Assembly (NCBI GenBank): GCA_003162995.1
Contig: PLUZ01000252.1
Location: forward strand, 1 to 9,445
Direction of reading: 5' to 3'
DNA: 9,445 nt
Source: Methylocapsa sp.
GTDB taxonomy: Bacteria > Pseudomonadota > Alphaproteobacteria > Rhizobiales > Beijerinckiaceae
Shown here: positions 1 through 6,607 of the stretch, piece after piece
How positions within the stretch are numbered: position 1 is the first letter of the stretch
How the letters are laid out: every line of letters starts with the position of its first letter
Made by a program: the position numbers and the translations under genes
Notes under the pieces: generated by a model
Databases searched by the model: none
The model's input: the letters and a program-made list of their open reading frames with translations, nothing else
What the model was told of the DNA's origin: nothing

Positions 1-435
1 GTTTGCCCGCAGAAGAGCGAGATCCTCCGCGTTGGGCAGTTGCGGCTTGTCCCGCTCGCTATTGACGAGGCACAAAAACCCCAGGGGCTCCTCGCGCCCC
101 GCCCGGAATTGATGCCAGGTCCAAGGCTCTATCGTAACCAGATCATACGGGCGGAGCGCGTGTACGCCGGCGCCAATCAAACACTGGCCGCCGCCGCGCA
201 GAACCATGACACCATGCATGTGAGCATGCCTTTCGAGGGTCGAGAACCCTCCCGGTTCGATCTCGAAATAGCGCAATTCGCCATTGAGCCTCGAATCCGA
301 AAACAATGTCTGCCGGGAGATCGCCTTGAACGGCACCGCCTCGGCCTCCTTATAAGGGAGACGCGCGATATTTTCCCAAGCGAAACCCGGAGACGCCTTG
401 CGTAAAGGCATAATGACGGTTGTTTCTTCAGCCAT
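1..435 (-). CDS. Cupin-domain protein, probable methylthioxylulose-5-phosphate methylsulfurylase (3' end outside window)
   Basis: The reading frame is open from an ATG at 435 to the window edge, giving 145 residues without a stop, so the C-terminus is missing. It shows a single cupin barrel. Histidines 70, 72 and 74 fall in the first cupin motif (HAHMH, then a GGG turn), and His108 lies in the second (EPWTWHQF); these would bind the metal. The usual first-motif glutamate is not obvious. The gene starts 7 bases after the stop of the RuBisCO-like protein gene on the same strand, so the two are almost certainly co-transcribed. In Rhodospirillum rubrum a cupin working with an RLP converts 1-methylthio-D-xylulose-5-phosphate to 1-deoxy-D-xylulose-5-phosphate, passing the methylthio group to glutathione. 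I assign the same role from this pairing. By sequence alone it is only a small metal-binding cupin. The Shine-Dalgarno sequence is weak (GATGAG), suggesting translational coupling. Confidence 0.8.
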   Translation of the reverse strand, partial: MAEETTVIMPLRKASPGFAWENIARLPYKEAEAVPFKAISRQTLFSDSRLNGELRYFEIEPGGFSTLERHAHMHGVMVLRGGGQCLIGAGVHALRPYDLVTIEPWTWHQFRAGREEPLGFLCLVNSERDKPQLPNAEDLALLRAN

Positions 436-442
436 GATGATC

Positions 443-1546
443 TCATCCATAGCGATAGTCAGTGACCGCGCGTACAAAGGTGGCGGTTTCCTTGACGAGC
501 GTCTCGGGAGGCGCCGATAATAGCGCGCCTCCGATCAAAAGCATCGCATCGCGTCCATAATAATCGAGCAATTCCGGTACACGTTGCAAGGTCATTCCGC
601 CCGCTGGCACCGGCAGGCTGGCGCGCAACCCATCCCAGGGGCCTCGCAGGGCATCTGTAATTTTATCACAGCATGCCATTGTAAAGCCAAAACGGCCGCC
701 GGGATTGGGAAAGATCGAGGCATCGGCGCCAAATAGGCGAAACAGCTTTGCGAAAAGATATGGTGAAACGCGGGTGGCGCCGGTCATTGCGGGATGCGCG
801 ATGAACGCAAAATCAGGATGTGCTCGGCAGAGCGCCTGCAGTGTTGGAACACCTGCGATCATCGGCGCAATCATCGCGGTATCGAGACCCTCCGAGCGGG
901 CAATGCCGATTTGCCGTTCAATTTGGCCGAAATGACCATTAAGATTTGGAACATAGCGGGTTGGCCTCCCGGTGGTCGCGCCAGCCTTGCGTACAGCGGT
1001 GGCGCAGGCCCGCACCCGATCCTCGAAAGGACTAAAAGACTGGTTCGCGAGGCCGTGATCATCCTTAATGTAATCGAGCCCGCCAAGCGCAAGACTGTAA
1101 GCAAGCGCCGCCAGCTCTTCGACGGTGAGCCCTTGCGGCTTGAGCGCCGAGCAGGTGAGCGCCCGTCCTTCCGCCTTTGCGCGCGCGAGCAAACCAGCGG
1201 CGCCATGGCGCGGGCCGCCGAAAGCCGCCAGGAGACCCGGTGGAAAAACCGCGTCATCGAGAACGACATCGTCGTAGAGCGAAGCGTTCCCAAAAAGCAT
1301 ATTGAGAAGCTGGCCGGCATCCTCGCCAACCGTCGCAGAGGCAAGATCGATACGGACACCAAACCAGCCGCCGCCTTGATCTTCGATCGACGCCACTTGA
1401 CCAACGATGTCGGATAAGATGCGAGGATCGCGGATTACTGCGAGCGGCGCCTCCACGCTCTGTTCGATCGCTACGCCCCGCGCGCGCTCTTCGATCGAAG
1501 AAGCATCGCCGCGGATTCGATAGAAGGCTTGCAACCGCTCATTCAT
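443..1546 (-). CDS. RuBisCO-like protein (type IV), probable 5-methylthioribulose-1-phosphate isomerase
   Basis: This 367-residue protein has the RuBisCO large-chain barrel but no carboxylase chemistry. By eye alignment it keeps Lys136 (LKPQG, equivalent to K175 of plant RuBisCO), Lys161 and Asp163 (GLDYIKDDHG, equivalent to K201 and D203), and His251 (AHPAMTG, equivalent to H294). The residue matching E204 is His164. The catalytic loop-6 lysine is absent; that region reads FPNPGGRFGF at about 279-288. A glycine-rich phosphate site (PAGGM) follows. About 370 residues is shorter than true RuBisCO (about 470) or YkrW/MtnW enolases (about 410) and fits the R. rubrum-type RLP, which isomerises 5-methylthioribulose-1-phosphate. 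The downstream cupin supports this. ATGs at 1561 and 1552 are also in frame; 1546 is preferred because GAAGG lies 8 bases upstream. An alternative is one of the RLPs of acid-sugar (apionate) catabolism, but none of those partner genes is present. Confidence 0.85.
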   Translation of the reverse strand: MNERLQAFYRIRGDASSIEERARGVAIEQSVEAPLAVIRDPRILSDIVGQVASIEDQGGGWFGVRIDLASATVGEDAGQLLNMLFGNASLYDDVVLDDAVFPPGLLAAFGGPRHGAAGLLARAKAEGRALTCSALKPQGLTVEELAALAYSLALGGLDYIKDDHGLANQSFSPFEDRVRACATAVRKAGATTGRPTRYVPNLNGHFGQIERQIGIARSEGLDTAMIAPMIAGVPTLQALCRAHPDFAFIAHPAMTGATRVSPYLFAKLFRLFGADASIFPNPGGRFGFTMACCDKITDALRGPWDGLRASLPVPAGGMTLQRVPELLDYYGRDAMLLIGGALLSAPPETLVKETATFVRAVTDYRYG

Positions 1547-1609
1547 GCTCATGGCCTTCATGATCGTTTAAATGTGAATCGCCCGTGGTCTGTATTGCTT
1601 TGTTCTCTT

Positions 1610-1656
1610 GCATGATCTTATACAAAAAGTCTGCAAACTTCCTGAGTCATGCTCTA
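1610..1656. repeat. Decayed copy of the palindromic repeat element
   Basis: This stretch aligns end to end with the well-formed element at 5996-6043. It shares GCATG at the left, AAAAAGTC in the middle and CATGCTCTA at the right, with about 33 of 48 aligned positions identical by hand count. The stem is partly broken: GCATGA and TCATGC still pair, while the inner arms are largely lost. The sequence to its right (TTTGATTCTGG) also resembles the inverted left flank of the other copy. It lies between two divergent genes and overlaps their presumed promoters. Confidence 0.55.
1617..1622 (-). promoter_or_regulatory. Candidate -10 box for the RLP-cupin operon
   Basis: On the minus strand the hexamer TATAAG lies about 70 bases upstream of the RLP start, in the only intergenic space available for its promoter. 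No convincing -35 box is seen at 16-18 bases spacing. The box lies inside the decayed palindromic repeat at 1610-1656, so the element may have contributed promoter sequence. This is a weak, single-motif call. Confidence 0.2.
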
Positions 1657-1736
1657 ATCCCAGTTTGATTCTGGATACACACCGCGCTTGGCGGCACCGC
1701 TCGAGCCTATTATCATTGCGGCATTTGCTCATGGGG

Positions 1737-1741
1737 GGAGG
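1737..1741 (+). promoter_or_regulatory. Ribosome binding site of the patatin gene
   Basis: GGAGG, within a run of six G, ends 6 bases before the ATG at 1748. It settles the start of the patatin gene there rather than at the in-frame TTG at 1688, which has no such site. Confidence 0.75.
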
Positions 1742-1747
1742 CCAAAA

Positions 1748-4129
1748 ATGACGGAGGATCGGGGCAAGGAATTTCAGATTGGTCTTGCGATGTCTGGCGC
1801 GGTCTCGGCCGGCGCCTATACGGCCGGCGTTTTCGATTTCCTGATCCAGGCGCTCGATGAATGGGAGAAAGCCCGCAAGGGTCCCGATGCCGGCAAGATC
1901 CCAAACCACCGAGTCGGACTCAAGGTCATGTCGGGCGCCTCCGCCGGCGCGATTACTGCGGCGATCGGCGCTGTCGCCCTCGCCGATGCGAAGCAAGAAC
2001 CAGCGCGTTTCGACCCGCAGAAGCCGGTCCCTTCCGACCCAGAAGAAGCAGGCAAAGGAATCAAATGCTACCTGCCCAGGCTCTATGAAATATGGGTGGA
2101 AAAGCCCGGACTTGTCGCCGAGGGTAATGAACAAAGCGATTTCTTGCAGACAAGCGATCTCGATGGTCCTCCAGATTTGAAGGACGATTTTTCACGCACA
2201 AGCCACATTCAGCGCAATGAGGAAAATCCGCAGCCGGTGGTTTCGCTTCTAAATTCCCGGCTACTCGATGAAATCGCGAAAGGCGGGATCTCTGTCACGG
2301 AGGTGGTTAAACCTCCATCTCATAATGATGATGCCGGCAACGCAAAGCCGACGAAGACACAACGTGCCTACATCGCCGAAACCCTGCACATCTACATGAC
2401 TTTATCGAACCTGCGCGGCGTGCCTTATTCGGTTCCATTCGACAGTGGTGCCAATCTCGAGAAAAGCGGCAAAGGCGACAAGGGCCCACGCGAAAACTGT
2501 TATCATATGATCTCTCACGGCGATCGCGTGCATTACGCTGTGACCGGATTGGGCACGTGGAACAGCAAGAACAGCAAAAGCGCTTTTGCCGACCAAGACC
2601 AGAAGCGCACAATTGATGCGCAGTGGCTGGTCACCCCCAGTTCCGATCCCATGGAGGCGAACTGGAAGGATTATGCCGTCTGCGCTCTCGCGTCCGCGGC
2701 CTTCCCGGTCGGGCTAGCCCCGCGCTTGATTGGCGCGACGCTCGGCACAGATCCCAAGCGTGACGAATATGAGGGCCGGCGATTGCCCATCGATTCGCTC
2801 CATGGCGATCTGACCATCTGTCCAAGCTGGTTGCCCGATGTACGCAGCGAGGAGCCGTTCTGGTTTACGACGGCGGACGGCGGGATCATTGACAATGATC
2901 CTTTTGAATACGCCCGGTTCTCCATAAAAAACCGAGTCCCGCCCGGGGATTCCGATACATTAGAGGCATCGGCGACGCTAATATTGGAAGATCATCTTCC
3001 GTCTGCTCTCGACGAGGTCGATCGCGCCGTCATTATGATCTCGCCTTTTCCCGAGCCGAATCCCATCGCGCCCGAGGGCCAACCGGCTTCGGACGTCGTG
3101 AGCGTTCTATCCACACTCCTGCCCGCCTTGATCGATCAAGCGCGTTTCAAGCCGAGCGAAATCATTCTCGCGGCCGATCCGAAACATGGCAGCCGTTATT
3201 TGATTGGACCGAGCCGGGTCACAAGCAACGGCAAGGAGCAACGTTATGGCATCGCGAGTGGTCTCCTCAGCGGCTTCGGCGGGTTTGTCGCGCGGCTTTT
3301 CCGCGATCATGATTACCAGCTCGGGCGCCGCAACTGTCAACGCTTTTTGCAGACGACATTCGCGCTTCCGGCAGACAATGACATCATCAAGAGTTGGCCA
3401 GCGAGTGTCGATAAAACCGAATTCAAGGCCATACAAACGGACGCCGACAAAAGGCGCAACGCCCCGGAAGCCTATTGCATCATTCCTCTGTGCGGCACCG
3501 CTAAAGCGGAAGTCGTGCTGCCAGCATGGCCGCGCCTTTCGCAGGCCCGTTTCGACGCATTGCAAACGCGCATCGCGGAGCGATTCGACGGCGTGTCACC
3601 AAGGTTGCTGGCACAAAATTTGACGGGCCTCTTGTGGATCCTGCTTAGTCTCGCAGTGCGGCCATTTCCCCCCGGCATCGGCCTCATCCGCGGCAAAGTG
3701 CTAAACTTCGTGCAAGCTTACATTCAAGCTGATCTCGTCCGGCGCGACATGATCGAAGGCTGGGAATTGCCGTCGGGGCCTGTCGTAGGCGATGATGTCA
3801 GGCTCGTTCTGGCCGAACTGATCAATCCATCCTACGACCTGCGCAATATCGCGGGGCTTTGTAAGGCCACCGGATTGGACCGCACGACGATGGAGGCGGT
3901 GTTGACCTTCTGCCAAGGTCCTGCGGCCTCCGGCAAGAACTTCGAAGTCTGGCGGGCGCCATGGACCGACAAGGATGCAGGCGCCTTTTACACGCTGACG
4001 AGCCGCAAACCAGCCTGGTACAGATGGTTCTGGTGGCGATATTTCAACTGGTTATTCAACTGGGTTTTTGGCCGAGACCGTGCTGGCACTTGGGTGTCCA
4101 AACCGGTGGTGGACAAACCCGGTGTTTAG
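1748..4129 (+). CDS. Large patatin-like phospholipase / lipid acyl hydrolase
   Basis: A 793-residue protein whose first half is a patatin domain. The glycine-rich oxyanion-hole segment is at 12-27 (GLAMSGAVSAGAYTAG). The nucleophile is Ser65 in GASAG, and the catalytic Asp377 is in ADGG. These are the Ser-Asp dyad and oxyanion loop of patatin-family enzymes, which hydrolyse acyl ester bonds of phospholipids or other lipids; the substrate here is not known. The long gap between Ser65 and Asp377 implies inserted segments. Roughly 415 residues follow the Asp, without a domain I recognise. Near the C-terminus, residues 757-774 hold six tryptophans and several Phe/Tyr mixed with arginines, which looks like a membrane-surface anchor. 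No signal peptide is seen, so it is probably cytoplasmic or on the inner membrane face. It is divergent from the RLP operon and convergent with pepA, so probably a separate transcription unit. Confidence 0.85.
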   Translation: MTEDRGKEFQIGLAMSGAVSAGAYTAGVFDFLIQALDEWEKARKGPDAGKIPNHRVGLKVMSGASAGAITAAIGAVALADAKQEPARFDPQKPVPSDPEEAGKGIKCYLPRLYEIWVEKPGLVAEGNEQSDFLQTSDLDGPPDLKDDFSRTSHIQRNEENPQPVVSLLNSRLLDEIAKGGISVTEVVKPPSHNDDAGNAKPTKTQRAYIAETLHIYMTLSNLRGVPYSVPFDSGANLEKSGKGDKGPRENCYHMISHGDRVHYAVTGLGTWNSKNSKSAFADQDQKRTIDAQWLVTPSSDPMEANWKDYAVCALASAAFPVGLAPRLIGATLGTDPKRDEYEGRRLPIDSLHGDLTICPSWLPDVRSEEPFWFTTADGGIIDNDPFEYARFSIKNRVPPGDSDTLEASATLILEDHLPSALDEVDRAVIMISPFPEPNPIAPEGQPASDVVSVLSTLLPALIDQARFKPSEIILAADPKHGSRYLIGPSRVTSNGKEQRYGIASGLLSGFGGFVARLFRDHDYQLGRRNCQRFLQTTFALPADNDIIKSWPASVDKTEFKAIQTDADKRRNAPEAYCIIPLCGTAKAEVVLPAWPRLSQARFDALQTRIAERFDGVSPRLLAQNLTGLLWILLSLAVRPFPPGIGLIRGKVLNFVQAYIQADLVRRDMIEGWELPSGPVVGDDVRLVLAELINPSYDLRNIAGLCKATGLDRTTMEAVLTFCQGPAASGKNFEVWRAPWTDKDAGAFYTLTSRKPAWYRWFWWRYFNWLFNWVFGRDRAGTWVSKPVVDKPGV

Positions 4130-4132
4130 AGC

Positions 4133-4173
4133 GGGATGAAGACCGCCGGAGATGGTCCGGCTCTCGTCATCCC
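4133..4173. terminator. Hairpin between convergent genes, possible two-way terminator
   Basis: GGGATGA (4133-4139) pairs with TCATCCC (4167-4173), and inside it GCCGGA (4145-4150) pairs with TCCGGC (4156-4161) around a 5-base loop. The structure begins 3 bases after the patatin stop and overlaps the stop codon of pepA. There is no T-run on either side, so it is not a classic intrinsic terminator. It could end both transcripts or protect their 3' ends. Confidence 0.4.
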
Positions 4174-5780
4174 TCGTAATAATCGGCGATGAGCCGGTCG
4201 AGCAGCCGGACGCCGAATCCCGAGCCCCAGCTTTGATTGATCTCGCTTGCCGGCGAACCCATCCCGGTGCCGGCGATGTCGAGATGCGCCCAAGGCGTGC
4301 CATGGACGAAGCGCTGGAGGAATTGCGCGGCGGTAATCGACCCCGCATGCCGCCCGCCAGTATTTTTCATGTCGGCGAATTTTGAGTCGATCATTTTATC
4401 ATAGGCCGCGCCGAGCGGCAGCCGCCAGAGCTTCTCACCGGTGGCCTTACCCGCGGCGATGAGCCTCTCTCCCAATTCATCATTATTGGTGAAGAGACCC
4501 GCGTGTTCCTGGCCTAGCGCGACTAGGATCGCGCCGGTCAGGGTCGCGAGATCGACAATGAATTTCGGTTTGAATTTATCCTGAACATACCAAAGCAGAT
4601 CGGCAAGAACGAGACGGCCTTCGGCGTCCGTGTTGATGACTTCGATCGTCTGGCCGGACATGGACTTCACAATGTCGCCCGGACGCTGTGCTTGTGAACC
4701 CGGCATGTTTTCGACAAGACCGATGGCGCCGACCGCGTCCACATTGGCCTTGCGTTCCGCGAGAGCCTGCATGAGACCGACGACACAGGCCGCTCCAGCC
4801 ATGTCGCCCTTCATATCCTCCATCCCGGCTGCGGGTTTGATCGAAATGCCGCCAGTGTCGAAACAAACGCCCTTGCCGACGAAAGCGATCGGCTGCGATT
4901 TGGACTTGGCACTGTCCTTGGCGCTTTTCCCGCCGCGCCAGCGCATGATGACGGCGCGGCTCTCGCGAGCCGACCCCTGCCCAACCCCGAGAAGCGCACC
5001 CATGCCGAGTTCGCGCATTGCCGCATCATCGAGGACCGTAACCTCAACGCCGTGCTTCTTAAGCGCCAAAGCGCGATTGGCGAACTCTTCCGGATAGAGG
5101 ACGTTCGCCGGTTCGTTGATAAGCGAGCGGGCAGTCAACACTCCGGCCGTCACCGCCTCTCCTCCTTTGGCGGCCTGGCGGACGCCGGCCGGCTTCTCGA
5201 CGGCAATCAGGATATGGGCGCCGCCCTTCGCCTCTTCGTCATCTTTCTTCTTGGTCTTATATTGATCGAAGCGGTAATCCCGCAGCCGCATGCCAGCCGC
5301 GAAGTCGGCAGCCGCGTGTGCCGGCTCCTTGGGAGGCCGAGGCAGATCGAAGGCCACCACCGCATTTGCCTCACGGCCAAGCTTGCTAATCACGAAGCCA
5401 CCAAGTTTCGCGTAATCTTCTGGCTCCGGCGGCACATCCGTTTTGCTTTTGCCTTCCCGCTTCTCATCGCCGCCATCGGCGCCGGTGCCAACCACGATGA
5501 GCCGTTCGGCAGCAAGCCCGGCCGGCGCAACGAGATCGAGCGCGGTCAATGCCTTCCCCTTGAACTTCACGGCAGCTGCAGCCTTTTTAATCAGACTCTC
5601 TCCCTGATCTCCAATGAGATGAAGCGTCGCCGCGCTAAAGGTGAAATCCTTGCCCATGAAAATGACCAGGGTCCTCGCGCTTCCATCTTTCCCGCCGGCC
5701 TGCCTGGGGGAGTCCCCGGTAAGCGTTTGTGGCGGCAACCCCGCGAGCGCAACAAATTCGATTTTCATTGTTTCAGACAT
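4167..5780 (-). CDS. pepA: Leucyl aminopeptidase, M17 family (PepA)
   Basis: A 537-residue cytosolic metallo-aminopeptidase that removes N-terminal residues, classically leucine, in peptide turnover. The M17 signature NTDAEGRL is at 383-390. The metal ligands fall at the family spacing: Lys303 and Asp308 in [10 protein letters not shown], Asp326 in MKGDMAG, and Asp385 and Glu387 in the signature. The likely catalytic Lys315 (SIKP) and Arg389 are also present. The N-terminal macro-like domain is less conserved, as usual. It is longer than E. coli PepA (503 residues), helped by charged low-complexity stretches at about 175-185 and 285-295. The ATG at 5780 is chosen because AGAGGA lies 4 bases upstream; a TTG at 5807 would add nine residues without a site. 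The family can bind DNA as a regulator in E. coli, but nothing here shows that role. Confidence 0.95.
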   Translation of the reverse strand: MSETMKIEFVALAGLPPQTLTGDSPRQAGGKDGSARTLVIFMGKDFTFSAATLHLIGDQGESLIKKAAAAVKFKGKALTALDLVAPAGLAAERLIVVGTGADGGDEKREGKSKTDVPPEPEDYAKLGGFVISKLGREANAVVAFDLPRPPKEPAHAAADFAAGMRLRDYRFDQYKTKKKDDEEAKGGAHILIAVEKPAGVRQAAKGGEAVTAGVLTARSLINEPANVLYPEEFANRALALKKHGVEVTVLDDAAMRELGMGALLGVGQGSARESRAVIMRWRGGKSAKDSAKSKSQPIAFVGKGVCFDTGGISIKPAAGMEDMKGDMAGAACVVGLMQALAERKANVDAVGAIGLVENMPGSQAQRPGDIVKSMSGQTIEVINTDAEGRLVLADLLWYVQDKFKPKFIVDLATLTGAILVALGQEHAGLFTNNDELGERLIAAGKATGEKLWRLPLGAAYDKMIDSKFADMKNTGGRHAGSITAAQFLQRFVHGTPWAHLDIAGTGMGSPASEINQSWGSGFGVRLLDRLIADYYEG

Positions 5781-5784
5781 CTGT

Positions 5785-5790
5785 TCCTCT
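5785..5790 (-). promoter_or_regulatory. Ribosome binding site of pepA
   Basis: AGAGGA on the minus strand lies 4 bases before the ATG at 5780. It decides the start between ATG 5780, TTG 5807 and the later in-frame ATG (MKIEF), which is 16 bases from the site. Confidence 0.6.
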
Positions 5791-5795
5791 GCAAG

Positions 5796-5820
5796 CGCCG
5801 GGGACAAATTTGCCTCGGCG
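5796..5820 (-). promoter_or_regulatory. Hairpin in the pepA leader
   Basis: In the pepA transcript CGCCG pairs with CGGCG, extended by GG/CC after one mismatch, around an A/T-rich loop. It ends 5 bases before the ribosome binding site. It could affect ribosome access or mRNA stability; no attenuator or T-run is associated with it. Just upstream, 5822-5835 is a near-palindrome (GTTATCCGGTTAAC, 6 of 7 pairs) that could be an operator. Confidence 0.3.
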
Positions 5821-5991
5821 TGTTATCCGGTTAACGCATATTCCCAGGAAGTTGCTGATTTTGGACAAGATCATGCGGCAAAACAAATAAATAGAGCCCA
5901 CGCCCGATCGAACTTGAAGCGACCCTGGTCTGAGCGCTTCCCGATCAGATGAAATCCTCTGATAGAAAAGAATCGCTCAGATTCAAAGAGT

Positions 5992-6043
5992 TAGAGCATG
6001 TTCTGATCGAAAAAGTCGAGCAGCTTTTTCGGAACATGCTCTA
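5992..6043. repeat. Palindromic repeat element (MITE- or REP-like)
   Basis: TAGAGCATGTTC (5992-6003) pairs perfectly with GAACATGCTCTA (6032-6043). After a 4-base bulge (TGAT), CGAAAAAG (6008-6015) pairs with CTTTTTCG (6024-6031) around the 8-base loop TCGAGCAG. Twenty paired bases in a 52-base unit give a strong cruciform or RNA hairpin. A longer arm may extend left: CGATCAGA at 5942-5949 is the inverse of TCTGATCG at 6002-6009. The form resembles the short dispersed palindromes of Hyphomicrobiales genomes that carry an AGAGCATG...CATGCTCT frame. A decayed copy is at 1610-1656. Confidence 0.75.
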
Positions 6044-6049
6044 GCGCTC

Positions 6050-6130
6050 ATTCCTCTCATTGGAAATGTTCAATCTGAAAGAAATTGTTGAAAATCAAAG
6101 AGTTGAAGCGGAACAGTGTCGATCAGAATA
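6050..6130. repeat. Partial second repeat sharing TCAAAGAGTT with the first
   Basis: TCAAAGAGTT occurs at 5983-5992, directly before the palindrome, and again at 6095-6104. In each case a GAGC-like or GAAGCGGAACA stretch and then GATC follow. The region is A/T-richer than its surroundings. It may be a degenerate neighbour of the palindromic element; the match outside the 10-base core is loose. Confidence 0.3.
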
Positions 6131-6329
6131 GGCCCTCCTGGGAAGACCTTTCTCTACGGGTTGTCCAAGTGAACTGAGGCCGTCTTTTTTTCGCAAAACC
6201 GTTGGTGCCACTGGCTGGATCTGCATCCGCGTTCCCATCATGTTCACGAAAAGCGGCTTGGGCAAGGGGTTCAAAGGGGTCCAAGCAATCGCGCCAAAGC
6301 CGGGGTGAGCATGCGCGGGAGCCCAAAAC

Positions 6330-6376
6330 TGTCCGCCTGACGTATGAAAACCCAGTGTTTACAGGCTAATAGGACA
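6330..6376. repeat. Inverted TGTCC-GCCTG / CAGGC-GGACA repeat, possible insertion-sequence end
   Basis: TGTCCGCCTG (6330-6339) is mirrored by CAGGC (6362-6366) and GGACA (6372-6376), with a 5-base insertion between the two halves. Another GGACA (6394-6398) and a TGTCC (6156-6160) lie nearby. Short repeated TGTCC-type motifs occur near the ends of some IS21-like elements, but no istA or istB coding sequence is visible. This is a suggestive pattern only. Confidence 0.25.
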
Positions 6377-6607
6377 TAATCCCACACCGGACATCTCACG
6401 CTCTATAGACCCTATCGTCCGCCAAAAAACCGCCACGCCTTGTTGTTTGGGTGGCTTCCCAAACCCATACCAGAGCGGAACCTAGGGAAAGGGGGAGCAA
6501 AGCGTGCGGGCGCACAAGGGAAGGGCGCCGGACGCGGCCAAAGAAATGCCTCCGCAAGCCTGACTGCGTGGAGTAAAGAAATCTTACAATGAAGCCCAGT
6601 TGTGTAA

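Noticed and set aside
40..405. 121-residue open frame on the plus strand
   Set aside because: It is antisense to the cupin frame, which has clear metal-binding histidines.
794..1417. 207-residue open frame on the plus strand
   Set aside because: It is antisense to the RLP gene and arises from GC-rich codon bias.
443..1546. Reading the RLP as a true carbon-fixing RuBisCO
   Set aside because: The loop-6 lysine and the E204 equivalent are missing and the protein is about 100 residues too short.
1547..1620. SAM-type riboswitch ahead of the RLP gene
   Set aside because: The short leader shows no SAM-II or SAM/SAH aptamer pattern that I can recognise.
1688..1747. TTG start adding 20 residues to the patatin protein
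   Set aside because: The ATG at 1748 has a strong GGAGG site, and the added residues precede the conserved patatin beginning.
1568..2134. 188-residue minus-strand frame upstream of the RLP gene
   Set aside because: It overlaps the catalytic core of the patatin gene antisense, and its content looks random.
1748..4129. Patatin as a CBASS-type defence effector
   Set aside because: There is no cyclic-nucleotide synthase or other defence gene beside it, and the neighbours are housekeeping genes.
5052..5834. 260-residue open frame on the plus strand
   Set aside because: It lies antisense to pepA, whose motifs are fully conserved, and has no recognisable features of its own.
6123..6326. 67-residue minus-strand frame in the pepA-lptG gap
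   Set aside because: No family likeness or start signal; it overlaps the repeat-rich stretch.
6445..6464. Perfect 7-base hairpin GTTTGGG/CCCAAAC as a terminator
   Set aside because: No gene ends near it and no T-run follows on either strand.
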